Positions 6,505 to 15,804 of a DNA stretch of 64,000 nucleotides are shown piece after piece. Position 1 is the first letter of the stretch, and each line of letters opens with the position of its first letter. Below the pieces are notes generated by a model that searched no databases, was not told the DNA's origin, and saw only the letters and a list, made by a program, of their open reading frames with translations. A program made the position numbers and the translations under genes. Origin of the DNA: Planctomycetota bacterium (GTDB taxonomy: Bacteria > Planctomycetota > PUPC01 > JACPCR01); the NCBI GenBank assembly GCA_016179685.1, contig JACPCR010000066.1:16809-80808 (forward strand), written 5' to 3'.

Positions 6505-9222
6505 TTAGCGAAGCTCGATGATGCGCACACCCCCCGCTGGCACCTCGACGGTCAGTTGGTTGTCCTTGACCTCGAACCGGTCCGCCTTCAGCAGGCGGTC
6601 CCAAGCCGCGGTGATGGCTACCTGCGAGCGGATGCGCACCGTGCGGTTTTCCCTGAAGTCCGTGGGGAAAATCCCCTGCTGCGGTTTCAAGTCGCCAAAG
6701 GGATTGATGAGGGTGACGAGCCAGCTTTCCTCGGCCCGATTGACCATCCATTCCACGTCGCCATCCACCTCCAGGGGCATGACGCCACGGGTGAGATGGA
6801 CGAGAAGCCGGGCGGCCATCGGGACGGCCTGCTGGTCGATCCCGAGTCCATAGGGGACGGAAAGGAAGACCAGGCGGCCCTTGCCCTGTTCGTCAGCGAT
6901 GCAGAGCGGCTGCCCGTCCGGCGTGGCGGCAAGGGTGCGGACCCTTTTTTCCTGGACGGGCCGGAAGCGATAGCGCTGGGAGGGCTGGGTCGCCGGGCCG
7001 TCCATCCAGCGGTAGCCTTCGGCCTCCCGGATCTCGCCGAGCTTCGGAAGGTCGAGCTCTTCGGCCCCGGGGCCCCCGAGCTGGCCTTCGGCGACCATGA
7101 GCGTCCCACCGTCTCGAAGGTATTTCTTGAGCCGCTTACCCTCGGCCTTTGTGAGCTCGATGTCGCCTCCAACGATCACGACCGAATAGGTATCGATCAG
7201 GTCCCATCGATCGACGTCGGGATACGCGTAGATGACGTCGAAGATGTCGCCGAAGACGCCGGGTACGAAGGTTTCGGTGAGCGCGGTGAGGGGCTCCTGG
7301 CTGCGGGGCCCGATGGGGTGATAGGCAAGCCAGAGGACTTCGTGGATGTTCCGAACATGCGGATTGCCGACGTAGGTCCATCTTTCCGACCTGGACCTGA
7401 AGAGGGATGGCCAGTAGGGTGTAGCGGACCAGCCGTGGGCGTAGTCGAGAAGAATGGCCACAGGAGTCACAGGAACACCCCGATCCGGTTCCTCGAGGGT
7501 GAGCCGGAGGAGGCGGTCGTCGAGCTTGCCGCGGGGCGAGAGCTGCACGTCATACTGTCCCGCGGCGGTCAGGCCGCCGGGCTTCCAGAAGTTATCTCCG
7601 CCTCCCTCCTGGTAGAACATGGCGGACCCGGCCATGTAGAGATACCAGCCATCGAGTTTCCACCAGGTCATGCCGGCGCCCGAGTATACGCCGTAGAAAT
7701 TGTCGAAAATCTGGCCGGGCTTGTTGAATTGAGGATTGGCCCCGAAGTCCGCCGAGGAATCGCCAAAGTTGCCGGAGCGATAACTGAAGAACATGGCCTT
7801 GTTCTGCCTTGCGGCGCCGCGCAGGAGGGCCATGAACAGGCCGTGCATGTTCCCGGTCACCGCGACCATCTCCGTTCCGCACGCCGGGGAGCCCCAAGCG
7901 TAACAGAGGGGAAACCACTCCGGTCCGACGCCGGCAGGCATGGTGTGCTGGTAAGGATTGTCGATGTCGCGTCCATACACCTGTCGCCACTTGGCGGCGT
8001 TGCCGGCCATGTAGATTTTCCCGAGCGCCTCCGCCAGCTCTCGCCGCGTCTTGCAATTCTGAAAAGCCGCCTCTTCGGCTGTTCCATCATGCCCAAAATA
8101 ACCCAGATTCTCGCCTGAAATGCTCCCGATGTAGCGGTCCCTGTATTTCATGAAATTCTGGAAGGCGCTCTCGGACATCGGCACGTCCGGATGATAGTTC
8201 ATCATGCTGGCCCATGGCCGGCCCGGATGCTGGTCGAGCCACCGCAGGAGCAGCGGGGCCGCTTCCTGCTGCAGAATGGTGGGGCCTGAGCCGTGAAACA
8301 CGGGGACCACCCTCGGATCGGAGAAGATGGGCACATCCTTCCGTCCACCATACCTCTCCTCGAACTCCTTCAGCACTTGGTGGTCCTCACCGGTCATGAT
8401 TCGCCATGTATAGGGGAAGGCGATGCGCTTCGGATCGTCCCCGGCCCATCGGTCGACATAACCGGTAGTATTCTGGAGATACAGGAATCCCTGGTTCTTG
8501 AAGGTGATGGGAAGCCACGATTCGGGCACGGAAGGGGGGGGAATTCGGCTTGCCAGCGGCTCGAGGCCCGGCGGAAATCCGGTCCGGAACGGCTCGAGCA
8601 CCTCCCAGCAATAGTTCCTGGGCCGCTCCTTGATCCAGGGTCGATAGCCCGGGTCGGTAGTGAGGACGAGGCAATCCACCTGCCGGCAGACCTCCTCCTG
8701 GAATGCGGCGAGAAGGGTGAGCCGGGCCTTCCCTTTCTTCAGGGGAGCTTCCTGGCCTTCCCATCCGAAAGCCCAGTTCCAGAAGAGCTTCATCATGTTG
8801 TCCTCGTCAAAGAGCCCGTGCTCGCCATACGTGGCAGCCCATGAAGGTTCACCTTCTTGGTCGATGCGCATCTGAAACCGATTGGTTTTTTCCCGCCAAT
8901 CGCCGTATCGGACCCAGAGCCGGTAACGCCCGTCCGTCGGTATCTCGACCTCGATGGAGACAGCGGCCTTGTCCTCGTCCGGCGCGCAGGCGATGGAGAG
9001 GAATCCGCTCTCGCCACCCTGATTCCACTCGGCGGCCCAGCCGGGCCCGGAGAGGCCCCAGAAGCCCGTAGCCTTGTGGGTGCCCGGCTTTTGCATGGGC
9101 CAGCAGTAACCCTGGATGCCGCGGAGATGCTCGGCTTCGATCCAGAGGGACTCGATGGCCCAGGACTCCGTACGTGAGAACAAGAGGCAGACGCACCAAG
9201 CTAGGGCGACGGGGCCTTTCAT
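6505..9222 (-). CDS. Large secreted protein with trimerisation/amidotransferase-like domain, putative glycoside-active
   Basis: 905 residues from ATG 9222, with an AAGGAGGG ribosome site and a signal peptide (MKGPVALAWCVCLLF...SWA). After cleavage comes IESLWIEAEHLRG followed by a beta-rich region resembling a carbohydrate-binding module, then a long central domain rich in Trp and Tyr. Near residues 720-800 the segment YSVVIVGGDIELTKAEGKRL and YLRDGGTLMVAEGQLG resembles the glutamine-amidotransferase-like or beta-galactosidase trimerisation domain. The end is a small beta domain (VPAGGVRIIELR). I cannot name a GH family or identify catalytic acids. Divergent from the AraC regulator at 9536, which probably controls it. 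Confidence 0.75.
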   Translation of the reverse strand: MKGPVALAWCVCLLFSRTESWAIESLWIEAEHLRGIQGYCWPMQKPGTHKATGFWGLSGPGWAAEWNQGGESGFLSIACAPDEDKAAVSIEVEIPTDGRYRLWVRYGDWREKTNRFQMRIDQEGEPSWAATYGEHGLFDEDNMMKLFWNWAFGWEGQEAPLKKGKARLTLLAAFQEEVCRQVDCLVLTTDPGYRPWIKERPRNYCWEVLEPFRTGFPPGLEPLASRIPPPSVPESWLPITFKNQGFLYLQNTTGYVDRWAGDDPKRIAFPYTWRIMTGEDHQVLKEFEERYGGRKDVPIFSDPRVVPVFHGSGPTILQQEAAPLLLRWLDQHPGRPWASMMNYHPDVPMSESAFQNFMKYRDRYIGSISGENLGYFGHDGTAEEAAFQNCKTRRELAEALGKIYMAGNAAKWRQVYGRDIDNPYQHTMPAGVGPEWFPLCYAWGSPACGTEMVAVTGNMHGLFMALLRGAARQNKAMFFSYRSGNFGDSSADFGANPQFNKPGQIFDNFYGVYSGAGMTWWKLDGWYLYMAGSAMFYQEGGGDNFWKPGGLTAAGQYDVQLSPRGKLDDRLLRLTLEEPDRGVPVTPVAILLDYAHGWSATPYWPSLFRSRSERWTYVGNPHVRNIHEVLWLAYHPIGPRSQEPLTALTETFVPGVFGDIFDVIYAYPDVDRWDLIDTYSVVIVGGDIELTKAEGKRLKKYLRDGGTLMVAEGQLGGPGAEELDLPKLGEIREAEGYRWMDGPATQPSQRYRFRPVQEKRVRTLAATPDGQPLCIADEQGKGRLVFLSVPYGLGIDQQAVPMAARLLVHLTRGVMPLEVDGDVEWMVNRAEESWLVTLINPFGDLKPQQGIFPTDFRENRTVRIRSQVAITAAWDRLLKADRFEVKDNQLTVEVPAGGVRIIELR

Positions 9223-9267
9223 GATGTCCCTCCTTTGCTTAAGGTGGGCTGTGGCTCGCAGCCCAAG

Positions 9268-9462
9268 TTTGAAATCCGCGAGCCCGAAGGGCGCAGCGGG
9301 AAATGGCGCCGGCCTTCTGCCTCCGCCATTTCTTTCTCTGAAATCCGCCTGTCGGCGGATTTCGACAAGAACTTCTGCTGATCCGCCAGGGTTGGGCGGG
9401 CGAAGCCGGGCCAACCCTGGCTCTGAAATCCGCGAGCCCGAAGGGCGCAGCGGATTTCAAAA
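9268..9462. repeat. Dispersed repeat R1, copy A
   Basis: The block 9337-9462 holds GAAATCCGCCTGTCGGCGGATTTC, then a CCAGGGTTGG/CCAACCCTGG inverted pair, and ends GAAATCCGCGAGCCCGAAGG...GCGGATTTC. The reverse complement of this 125-base block recurs at 35134-35258 at roughly 85-90% identity. An extra partial unit (GAAATCCGCGAGCCCGAAGG) sits at 9270-9298. The element is noncoding, bounded by nested palindromes, and looks like a non-autonomous mobile or REP-type sequence. It fills most of the 313-base spacer between the secreted-protein gene and the AraC gene, so it may affect their divergent promoters. Confidence 0.85.
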
Positions 9463-9535
9463 GGATAATTCCGGCCAAGATGCTTACCATGGAAGCCTGT
9501 TGGGTTTACATGCCATCTTGTATGGAAAGCGTGCC

Positions 9536-10399
9536 ATGAAGGCGAAAGATGCGCCGCTTTGCCGGGCGATTGAAAGTTCGTTGAACGTCGAGTACCTCGA
9601 GGGCGCCCTCTCCGGCACGGATGGTCCCGCGTCCACCGGGTGGCGCGCCCTGCCCGTCCTCCTCGGCGTCGAGTCGCGGACCGGAAGATTCTGGCTCGAA
9701 ATCGAAGGGGTCGAGCCAATCCGGGTGGCACGCGGGCAGGGGATCGTCGTGCCGCCAGGCATCCGGCATCGCATCTCATCGGACGCGCCGTACCCCTCCA
9801 AGGGGTCCTGGTGTCACCTCCAAGTCTCCCTTCTGGGTGCGCTCGATCCTTTCGCCTGGATTGACGTTCCGCCGCTTGCCGATCGGTCGGCCCGGATGCG
9901 GCTGGGCCCCGTATTGCGAGAAATGCAGGACCTCCAGGGAGGCTTGCCGGGGTCCCTGCTGGCGGTGATGGCACGGAGGAAAGAGCTGGGCTTCCAGTTG
10001 TTCCGCATCGTCTTGGGCTTTTCGAGGGTCCGATCCCACTGGCAAAAGGCTCTCTTCGGTTCGGAGCGCATCCTCGCGGTTCTCCAATTCCTTCAGAAGA
10101 ACCTCGGCCAGGCGCTTTGCCGTGAGGACCTCGCGAAGCGGGCCTATCTCTCCGAGCCTTGGTTTCATGTGGTGTTCAAGGAGGCGACGGGGCTGGCCCC
10201 GATGGAATATCTGAGGCGGCTGAGAATTCGCGAGGCCCAGTCTCTTCTTCTGCGCACGGACCTCTCTATCGAGGAGGTGGGCCGGAAGGTGGGCTACTCC
10301 GATCCCTTCCATTTCAGTCGCGCCTTCAAGGCGGCCTCCGGCCAGAGCCCTTCGGGCTACCGAACGCGGCATCGGCGCTGGTGGGTGAGCAAACCTTAA
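9536..10399 (+). CDS. AraC/XylS-family transcriptional regulator
   Basis: 287 residues from ATG 9536. The C-terminal 100 residues carry the paired helix-turn-helix of AraC proteins: EDLAKRAYLSEPWFHVVFKE, MEYLRRLRIREAQSLLL and the signature IEEVGRKVGYSDPFHFSRAF. The N-terminal part contains a cupin-like strand region (IRVARGQGIVVPPGIRHRI), typical of the sugar-binding domain. It is divergent from the secreted protein at 6505-9222, and AraC genes commonly regulate such neighbours. The start is set by the N-terminal domain; there is no strong ribosome site. Confidence 0.9.
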   Translation: MKAKDAPLCRAIESSLNVEYLEGALSGTDGPASTGWRALPVLLGVESRTGRFWLEIEGVEPIRVARGQGIVVPPGIRHRISSDAPYPSKGSWCHLQVSLLGALDPFAWIDVPPLADRSARMRLGPVLREMQDLQGGLPGSLLAVMARRKELGFQLFRIVLGFSRVRSHWQKALFGSERILAVLQFLQKNLGQALCREDLAKRAYLSEPWFHVVFKEATGLAPMEYLRRLRIREAQSLLLRTDLSIEEVGRKVGYSDPFHFSRAFKAASGQSPSGYRTRHRRWWVSKP

Positions 10400-10451
10400 G
10401 ACGGCCCCCGTCAGACAGGCATGGCGTCCTGAAGAATTCCAGAAGCTTTTC

Positions 10452-10457
10452 TATAAT
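10452..10457 (+). promoter_or_regulatory. Possible -10 box upstream of the MBL-fold gene
   Basis: A consensus TATAAT stands in the 210-base gap between the AraC gene and the metallo-hydrolase gene. The -35 at 17 bases upstream (CTGAAG) is poor, so this is tentative. Confidence 0.25.
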
Positions 10458-10609
10458 GGAGCTTGACAGATTTGCGCTTGGATTCCGGAACGCCCCAAAA
10501 CGTTCCGACGCTCCTGGGGGAGCGCAGCCAGAAAAGTGTCAAACTCCAGTCTTGTGAGCTTCGCTCATGAGAGACTGTACGAGAGGGTGAGGTCAGGGGA
10601 GAAGAGGCG

Positions 10610-11335
10610 ATGAAACCATTTCAGGAACGCGGCGACTTCGGACCCGAGGGGCATGGGAAGCAGCTCTTGGAGAATCTTTTCATCGTCTCCTGGCTCGGGA
10701 TGACGCCCGACCAGATCGATTGCCACGTCTATGTCTTGAGGGGGCCTGATGGCCTGCTGCTCATCGACTGCGGGGCGCCCTGGGGGCATCCGAGAATCCT
10801 CAGGAATTTCCTGCACTGGGGACTCGATATCCGGCAGGTCCGTACGATTCTCCTCACTCACGGGCACGTGGACCACGGCCGTGGTGGCTACCTCTTCAAG
10901 CGCATGGGCACGGAAATCCTGGCGCACGTGGTCGCTGCCGAGCTGGCCGAGAAGGAATGGGCCGATTGCCTGAAGGAGGAAGGCTCGACCGAGTCCTATC
11001 GCGTGGATGGAAGCCTGGGTGAAGGCCACCGTATCCAGCGCTGCGGCTATGACCTCGCGGTCCTTCACACCCCGGGTCACACGGCAGGCTGTCTGAGCTT
11101 CCTCACCGAGGTTGACGGCCAGCGCTGCCTGTTCTCCGGCGACCTTCTCATGAGCAACGGCAAGCCGGGTTGGTCGGGCGACCCAGGCTTTTCGCGTGAG
11201 AAGATCATCGCCAACCTGAAGCGCTTGATCGAGATGGACTTTACGAACCTGTGCCACGGGCACAACTACCGGATGGGCGACGGCAAGCGATGGTTTCGCG
11301 ACGGTCTGGAGAAGGCGGCACGTGGCGAGTGGTAG
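10610..11335 (+). CDS. Metallo-beta-lactamase-fold hydrolase (glyoxalase II-like)
   Basis: 241 residues. The binuclear metal site is complete: LTHGHVDHGRG (HxHxDH), HTPGHTAG, the bridging Asp in FSGDLLMS, and CHGHN near the C-terminus. This fits the glyoxalase II-like branch, which hydrolyses thioesters or related bonds in the cytoplasm. No signal peptide. A GAAGAGGCG ribosome site precedes ATG 10610. The stop codon overlaps the GTG start of the antiporter gene (TAGTG), so the two are co-translated; a direct functional link to the antiporter is not known. Confidence 0.9.
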   Translation: MKPFQERGDFGPEGHGKQLLENLFIVSWLGMTPDQIDCHVYVLRGPDGLLLIDCGAPWGHPRILRNFLHWGLDIRQVRTILLTHGHVDHGRGGYLFKRMGTEILAHVVAAELAEKEWADCLKEEGSTESYRVDGSLGEGHRIQRCGYDLAVLHTPGHTAGCLSFLTEVDGQRCLFSGDLLMSNGKPGWSGDPGFSREKIIANLKRLIEMDFTNLCHGHNYRMGDGKRWFRDGLEKAARGEW

Positions 11336-13035
11336 TGCACGGTTTTCTTCACGACATCGGGATCTCGGTGATCGTCGCGACCTTCGTCGGGATCGTCACG
11401 TACAAGCTCCGGCAGCCCATCATCCTCGGCTACCTCGTCGCCGGGGTGATCATTGGACCCGAAATCGGGCCCCAGCTCGTCAGCGACCCCGCCAACATCG
11501 AGGTCATCTCCGAGATCGGCCTGATGCTCCTCCTCTTCATCATCGGGCTGGAGATGAACCCGCAGACGGTTCTGGCCTCGGGCAAGCCGATCCTGGTCGC
11601 CGGCATCGGCCAGTTCCTCTTCTCCGTCCTGCTTGGGGTGGTCTACTTTTACCTCCGGGGCTATCCTCTCGGGGGAGAGTCGCTCGACGCGCTCTATCCC
11701 GCGATCTTCTGCGGCCTGAGCAGCACGGCCATCGTGGTAAAGATCCTCTATGACAAATTCGAGCTGGACACGTTGCACGGGCGTGTGACCCTTGGCGTCC
11801 TCATCTTCCAGGACGTGTGGGCGATCCTGGTTCTGGCCATCCAGCCGAGTTTCCTGAATCCGCAGCTCGCGCTCGTTGGGCTGGCCGTTTTCAAGAGTCT
11901 GGTCTTGCTCGGAGCCGCCTTCCTTATCAGCCGCTACGTGCTTCGAGCGGTCATGGAAGGAATCTCGAAGTCGCCCGAGATGGTCGTGGCCGCCTCCATG
12001 GCCTGGTGCGCGCTGGTCGCCGGCGTAGCCCACCAGATTGGCCTCTCCATGGAAATGGGTGCCCTGATCGCCGGCGTCTCCATCTCCTCCTTCCCCTTCA
12101 GCATCCATGTGACGGCCAAGGTCCTGCCCCTGCGCGACTTCTTCCTCACCCTCTTCTTCATCTCCCTGGGCATGAAGATCCCTCCGCCGGAGACGCGCTT
12201 CGTCCTCCCGGTGCTCGAAATCCTGGCCTTCGTCATCCTCTCCAGGTTCGCCATCGTTTATCCGCTCCTGCTTGCTGCCGGTAGCGGGCGGCGCACGGCC
12301 TTCATCACCTCGCTCAATCTGGCCCAGATCAGCGAGTTTTCCCTCGTGATTGCCGTCCTGGGCCTCGAATCCTTCCATCATATCCCGAAAGACGTCGTCT
12401 CCCTCATTCTGTACGCCATGGCCCTCACGTCCATCCTCTCCTCTTATTTCATCAAGTACAACCACGAGATTTTCAGCCTCTGTGCCCGGGCCGCCCGGGC
12501 CGCCCGGATGGGCCGGAAGCCCGGTGGCCATCCGGAAACCGACCCCGCGGCGGAGTCGCCGGACGGCTCTCCACCGGACCGGGATCCGAAATCCTTTCCT
12601 ATCGTGGTGCTGGGATTCCACCGGGGCGCCCGGGCGCTCATCGATGGGATCGCGACTCGCCGCCCGGATCTTCTCCGGAAGATCCGGGTGATCGATTTCA
12701 ACCTGGAGGTATTGAAGGAGCTGGGCTCGATGAAAATCGCCTGTGTCCTCGGCGATATCAGCAGCATGGACAACCTGAAGGAAGCGCACGTGGATCAGGC
12801 CAAGATCATTCTCTCGACCATTCCGGATGTCCTTTTGAGGGGCACGAACAACCTGAAGCTGGTTACGATGTGCAGGGCGCTGTCACCGCAGGCGATGATT
12901 GTGGCCACGGCGGATTTCAAGCACCAGATCGAGCCGTTGAAGCAATCCGGTGCGAATTACGTGGTGCTCCCATACTCCCTGGCCGGGGAGCGCCTTGGCG
13001 ACTTCTTGATCGAGCGTGCGGCGGAGCTGGGGTAA
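11335..13035 (+). CDS. Kef-type CPA2 cation/proton antiporter with C-terminal nucleotide-binding domain
   Basis: 566 residues if it starts at GTG 11335; GTG 11329 is an alternative. About 12 hydrophobic segments cover residues 5-385 (Na_H_Exchanger family), including the LLLFIIGLEMNP stretch and GLSSTAIVVKIL, typical of KefB/KefC. After a polar linker the last 150 residues form a TrkA-N/RCK-type domain (FPIVVLGFHRGARALI, then IDFNLEVLKEL, CVLGDISSMDNL). The nucleotide-binding glycine motif reads GFHRGA instead of GxGxxG, which may alter ligand specificity. It probably exports K+ or Na+ in exchange for protons. Confidence 0.9.
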   Translation: MHGFLHDIGISVIVATFVGIVTYKLRQPIILGYLVAGVIIGPEIGPQLVSDPANIEVISEIGLMLLLFIIGLEMNPQTVLASGKPILVAGIGQFLFSVLLGVVYFYLRGYPLGGESLDALYPAIFCGLSSTAIVVKILYDKFELDTLHGRVTLGVLIFQDVWAILVLAIQPSFLNPQLALVGLAVFKSLVLLGAAFLISRYVLRAVMEGISKSPEMVVAASMAWCALVAGVAHQIGLSMEMGALIAGVSISSFPFSIHVTAKVLPLRDFFLTLFFISLGMKIPPPETRFVLPVLEILAFVILSRFAIVYPLLLAAGSGRRTAFITSLNLAQISEFSLVIAVLGLESFHHIPKDVVSLILYAMALTSILSSYFIKYNHEIFSLCARAARAARMGRKPGGHPETDPAAESPDGSPPDRDPKSFPIVVLGFHRGARALIDGIATRRPDLLRKIRVIDFNLEVLKELGSMKIACVLGDISSMDNLKEAHVDQAKIILSTIPDVLLRGTNNLKLVTMCRALSPQAMIVATADFKHQIEPLKQSGANYVVLPYSLAGERLGDFLIERAAELG

Positions 13036-13074
13036 CGCGTCAGCGGGGGCATTGGTGTCAGACCTGTGACTTAA

Positions 13075-13328
13075 CCCGCACTTCTCACACGGCGTGTTCG
13101 AATTGCGCCCTGCGGGCTTCGACTCGAACGACGTGCGTCGTTCTCGCTCAGGGCTAACCCGGATCGATGTGCCACGAAGGCCGCGTTGAAGCCTCATTGT
13201 AACGGATTGCTGCACAGACGGATATCGAGCGTGCCGCGGCGATTACGTGCGTTTGTGCCTGGAAGCTTCGCTGGACGTGCCTACATGTTCGTAATCCCGG
13301 GCTTTAACCGGAAAAGCCGGCCTGAAGA
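13075..13328 (+). repeat. Dispersed repeat R2, copy 1
   Basis: Starts CCCGCACTTCTCACAC and contains GCGGGCTTCGACTCGAACGA and CGTCGTTCTCGCTCAGGGC. The same sequence recurs in the same orientation at 26120-26325, with roughly 75-80% identity over the first 165 bases and a gapped match through CCCGGGCT to the end. Short frames inside it are open but are not real genes. It lies 40 bases behind the antiporter gene. Confidence 0.8.
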
Positions 13329-13476
13329 TGGCGTCAGGATCGGCCACGGCTGATTCCGCCTGGACCCGGTGTAATGCCTCCCACTGGGTCGGAATTGCAC
13401 CTCTAATAATAATCGGAAAACTTGACCTGTAAAGGAGTTGTGAAGTACCGAAACCCACTGCAAAATATAGTCCATA

Positions 13477-13504
13477 TTGACAATGTTAAGATCTAGGTTA
13501 TATT
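13477..13504 (+). promoter_or_regulatory. Sigma-70-type promoter candidate
   Basis: TTGACA at 13477-13482 and TATATT at 13499-13504 with a 16-base spacer, in AT-rich DNA. No gene starts within 600 bases downstream, so it may drive an unseen RNA or be a chance match. Confidence 0.35.
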
Positions 13505-13641
13505 ATTATCATAGTTGATTCGTTCGTGATAGACTCACACCCCGCCTTCAAATAGGTAATGACCATGGAGACAGCACTGCCGCTCTCATTCATATGGGTG
13601 CCGCGGTGCTGAGATAACTTCTAGGTGATTCCCCAAAATTG

Positions 13642-13700
13642 ACGCCTGGCTGACTGGGTTTTTCTTGCTTTTTCCCCAGTCGCCAGGCGTTAATTTTTGC
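13642..13700. terminator. Hairpin with T-rich flanks, bidirectional terminator-like
   Basis: Left arm 13642-13658 (ACGCCTGGCTGACTGGG) pairs with 13675-13690 (CCCAGTCGCCAGGCGT) through 16 pairs with one bulged T. The loop is T-rich and the right arm is followed by TAATTTTTGCTTTATT. It may end transcription from either side, or be the end of a small mobile element. Confidence 0.5.
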
Positions 13701-14208
13701 TTTATTCTTAGTGGTAGGTGCATCAGGAGAAGTAGGCGGCACGAGCGGCCTGGCTCCTGAGAAACAAACTGATAACACGTTTTTTTACAACCACTTAAGA
13801 AGAAGGCCTCAACCCAAGTTGGAGTGACGGCTTTAGCCGTTGTCCGAGCAGCGGCACGCCTCAAGGCGTGACTCCAACCTCTCCGCGCGACGCGCAAACT
13901 TTCACAAGTAAATCTCTACCTCAGCCACTTAGACCCTTGTTTCTAGCTGTCACAACGAAGCGAGTCCGCGAGCTACGTAAATCGCGCTCCTGACCGACTA
14001 ATACGGGTCCACGTCCTGAATTAAATCCCACGGTGATCCATGCGGTGCGAGCGGCCTGACTCTTGACCGACTGACACTTCGCGACGATGTATCACATCCT
14101 TTCGCGCCAATCGGAATGAGCGACCTCGTTCCTGATCTGCTCGTAACTAACATACGTGCTCACCGACCGACGCTGTTTCCGTTCCAGGTCTGCAAGGAGA
14201 ATGAACAC

Positions 14209-14886
14209 ATGACTGAAAGGGAAGTACTTTCGAACCTGGACCTCGAAGTCCTGAAAGCCGCAGCCAAGAAGAATGTGCGACTCACTTTCGACATCATCCA
14301 TGGGCGCGCCGCCTTCATCGATCTCCGTTCCCGATTAATTCACCTTCCTCAACCCCCGAAACGGGTAACCCGCAAGCGGAGGTCTTCTGCGCTCCTCTAT
14401 TATCAGAACGCCATCCAACATGAGATCGCTCATGCACTCTACACGACCCCTTCTATCGACATAGGGACATTAATGAGAACGAAACCGGGTATCGGAAACA
14501 TCCTGCAAGCCATCGAGGATGGGCGGATTAACCGCTTGATGACCGCACGTTTCCATGGAGCTCGATTGACGAAGAGACGGTTCGAGCGCGAACTATGGCA
14601 TGGGGTCGAGCTGACCAAAACTCGCTACGTCTTCTGGCGGGCTTTCGGCGTTCTCTCGGCGCTCGCTGAGGGATACACCCTCCGCCGTGCCGTCTCTATA
14701 TACAAGGCCGACACCCTTCCCTTAATCCGGCTTCTGCCTGCGAAAATTCTACACAAGCTGCCGAAGCTTCGGAGCACGAGCGAAGCACTAGTGCTGGCCC
14801 GGGCCATCGCGGCCATCTGGAATTTACACGAAGCCCCGAGTCGCAGCCCATCGCGCAAACGGCCGGTAGGATCCACGCAGCAATAA
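14209..14886 (+). CDS. CobT-like metalloprotease-domain protein without vWA domain
   Basis: 225 residues from ATG 14209, which has AAGGAG upstream; ATG 14116 would add 31 residues with no support. Residues 71-75 form HEIAH, followed by ALYTT and, about 28 residues later, LQAIEDGRINRL. The spacing HExxH...xxxEDGRI is that of CobT-like and phage-associated peptidase domains, where the late Glu/Asp completes a zinc site. In those proteins a von Willebrand A domain usually follows; here the protein ends with a Ser/Arg-rich tail, so it is a short or truncated version. Codon use is AT-richer than the flanking chromosome, suggesting transfer. Confidence 0.65.
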   Translation: MTEREVLSNLDLEVLKAAAKKNVRLTFDIIHGRAAFIDLRSRLIHLPQPPKRVTRKRRSSALLYYQNAIQHEIAHALYTTPSIDIGTLMRTKPGIGNILQAIEDGRINRLMTARFHGARLTKRRFERELWHGVELTKTRYVFWRAFGVLSALAEGYTLRRAVSIYKADTLPLIRLLPAKILHKLPKLRSTSEALVLARAIAAIWNLHEAPSRSPSRKRPVGSTQQ

Positions 14887-15135
14887 CCTGCTTGATCTAA
14901 CCTCCTCGTCGTGTGCGTATTGTGTAGTTCCAATCGCAATGAAATCCCGAAGTGCGGAGCGCCAAAAAAATCACTCGGTCAGGTGGTGTCCTAGTGGCCA
15001 TAGTATAATTTGTCCTACGAAGCTGGCACCTCAAACCGACGAGAGAGAGAAACAAGAGATCGTTGACTCTCACCTTCGGCGGCTTCGCGGTCGATACTGA
15101 AGGATTAGCTTGCACAGACGAAAGGATTACCGGCC

Positions 15136-15744
15136 ATGGGTTTTTCATGGGGTTTTCGCATCAGGTTTCGAATTGCGAAGCGTACCTACCTGAGCTTCGG
15201 CACAAGATCCGTGAGCCTGAGCACTTACGGCAAGTACGGAGGCTGTTATGTCTCGACGCGCGGTTGGGGCGGCGTCCTGCGCACGGGCCCGTTTAGGCTT
15301 TATGGGCACTACTCGTTTCCGACCTACAGCCAGACGAGTCGGAGACTGTCAGCGGCCCGCAATGCCCTGCCGCCGCCGCGGTCGGCGGGACTTCTACCCG
15401 CCGCGGACGAATTTGTGGACGTTTTCGAGGAGGACCCGCCGGAGAGCCTCGGGGACAAGAAAGCGCTGAGCGCACGATCCGAGAAGCGTCATAGGCGTGG
15501 CCGAAGGCCCAGCCGCCTTGAACGCGCGTGCTGTCTGATCGTCTGGCAGCGCCTCAAGCGCATGCCAAGGACGGGCGAGGTGAAGAATGCAGAGAGTTTT
15601 TTCTTGAAACATACCTCTCCCGGGGGCGCGGTCGAGGTGAAGGTGAGCGGCCTTCATCCGACGAGAAGAGCGCCAATCCGTAGCGTCGTGGTCCATCATC
15701 CTAGAGTTGGCAAGCCACTGGTATATGTCACGTATGTTCCGTAG
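15136..15744 (+). CDS. Uncharacterised protein with DUF4236-like N-terminus
   Basis: 202 residues, preceded by AAAGGA about nine bases from ATG. The first 50 residues (MGFSWGFRIRFRIAKRTYLS, then SVSLSTYGKYGGCYVSTRG) resemble DUF4236, a short domain of repeated basic/Gly beta strands often found near mobile genes. The remaining 140 residues are Arg/Pro-rich with no recognisable domain and could be noise after a frameshift. It lies 60 bases upstream of the duplicated-domain protein on the same strand. Confidence 0.45.
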   Translation: MGFSWGFRIRFRIAKRTYLSFGTRSVSLSTYGKYGGCYVSTRGWGGVLRTGPFRLYGHYSFPTYSQTSRRLSAARNALPPPRSAGLLPAADEFVDVFEEDPPESLGDKKALSARSEKRHRRGRRPSRLERACCLIVWQRLKRMPRTGEVKNAESFFLKHTSPGGAVEVKVSGLHPTRRAPIRSVVVHHPRVGKPLVYVTYVP

Positions 15745-15804
15745 TTTTGTCCGGTTCTGAAACGCCTAGAGCGCCGTTTGAAATATCTCATAAAGGAAGG
15801 GGCC

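Larger units (their letters stand above)
13036..14208. other. Long AT-richer gene-free region
   Basis: Apart from repeat R2 (13075-13328), a promoter-like site and a terminator-like hairpin, no gene is supported over about 1.1 kb. Base composition is clearly AT-richer than the flanks, especially 13380-13560, and reading frames are short and lack family character. This is the left border of the accessory island that runs to about 21 kb. Confidence 0.6.
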
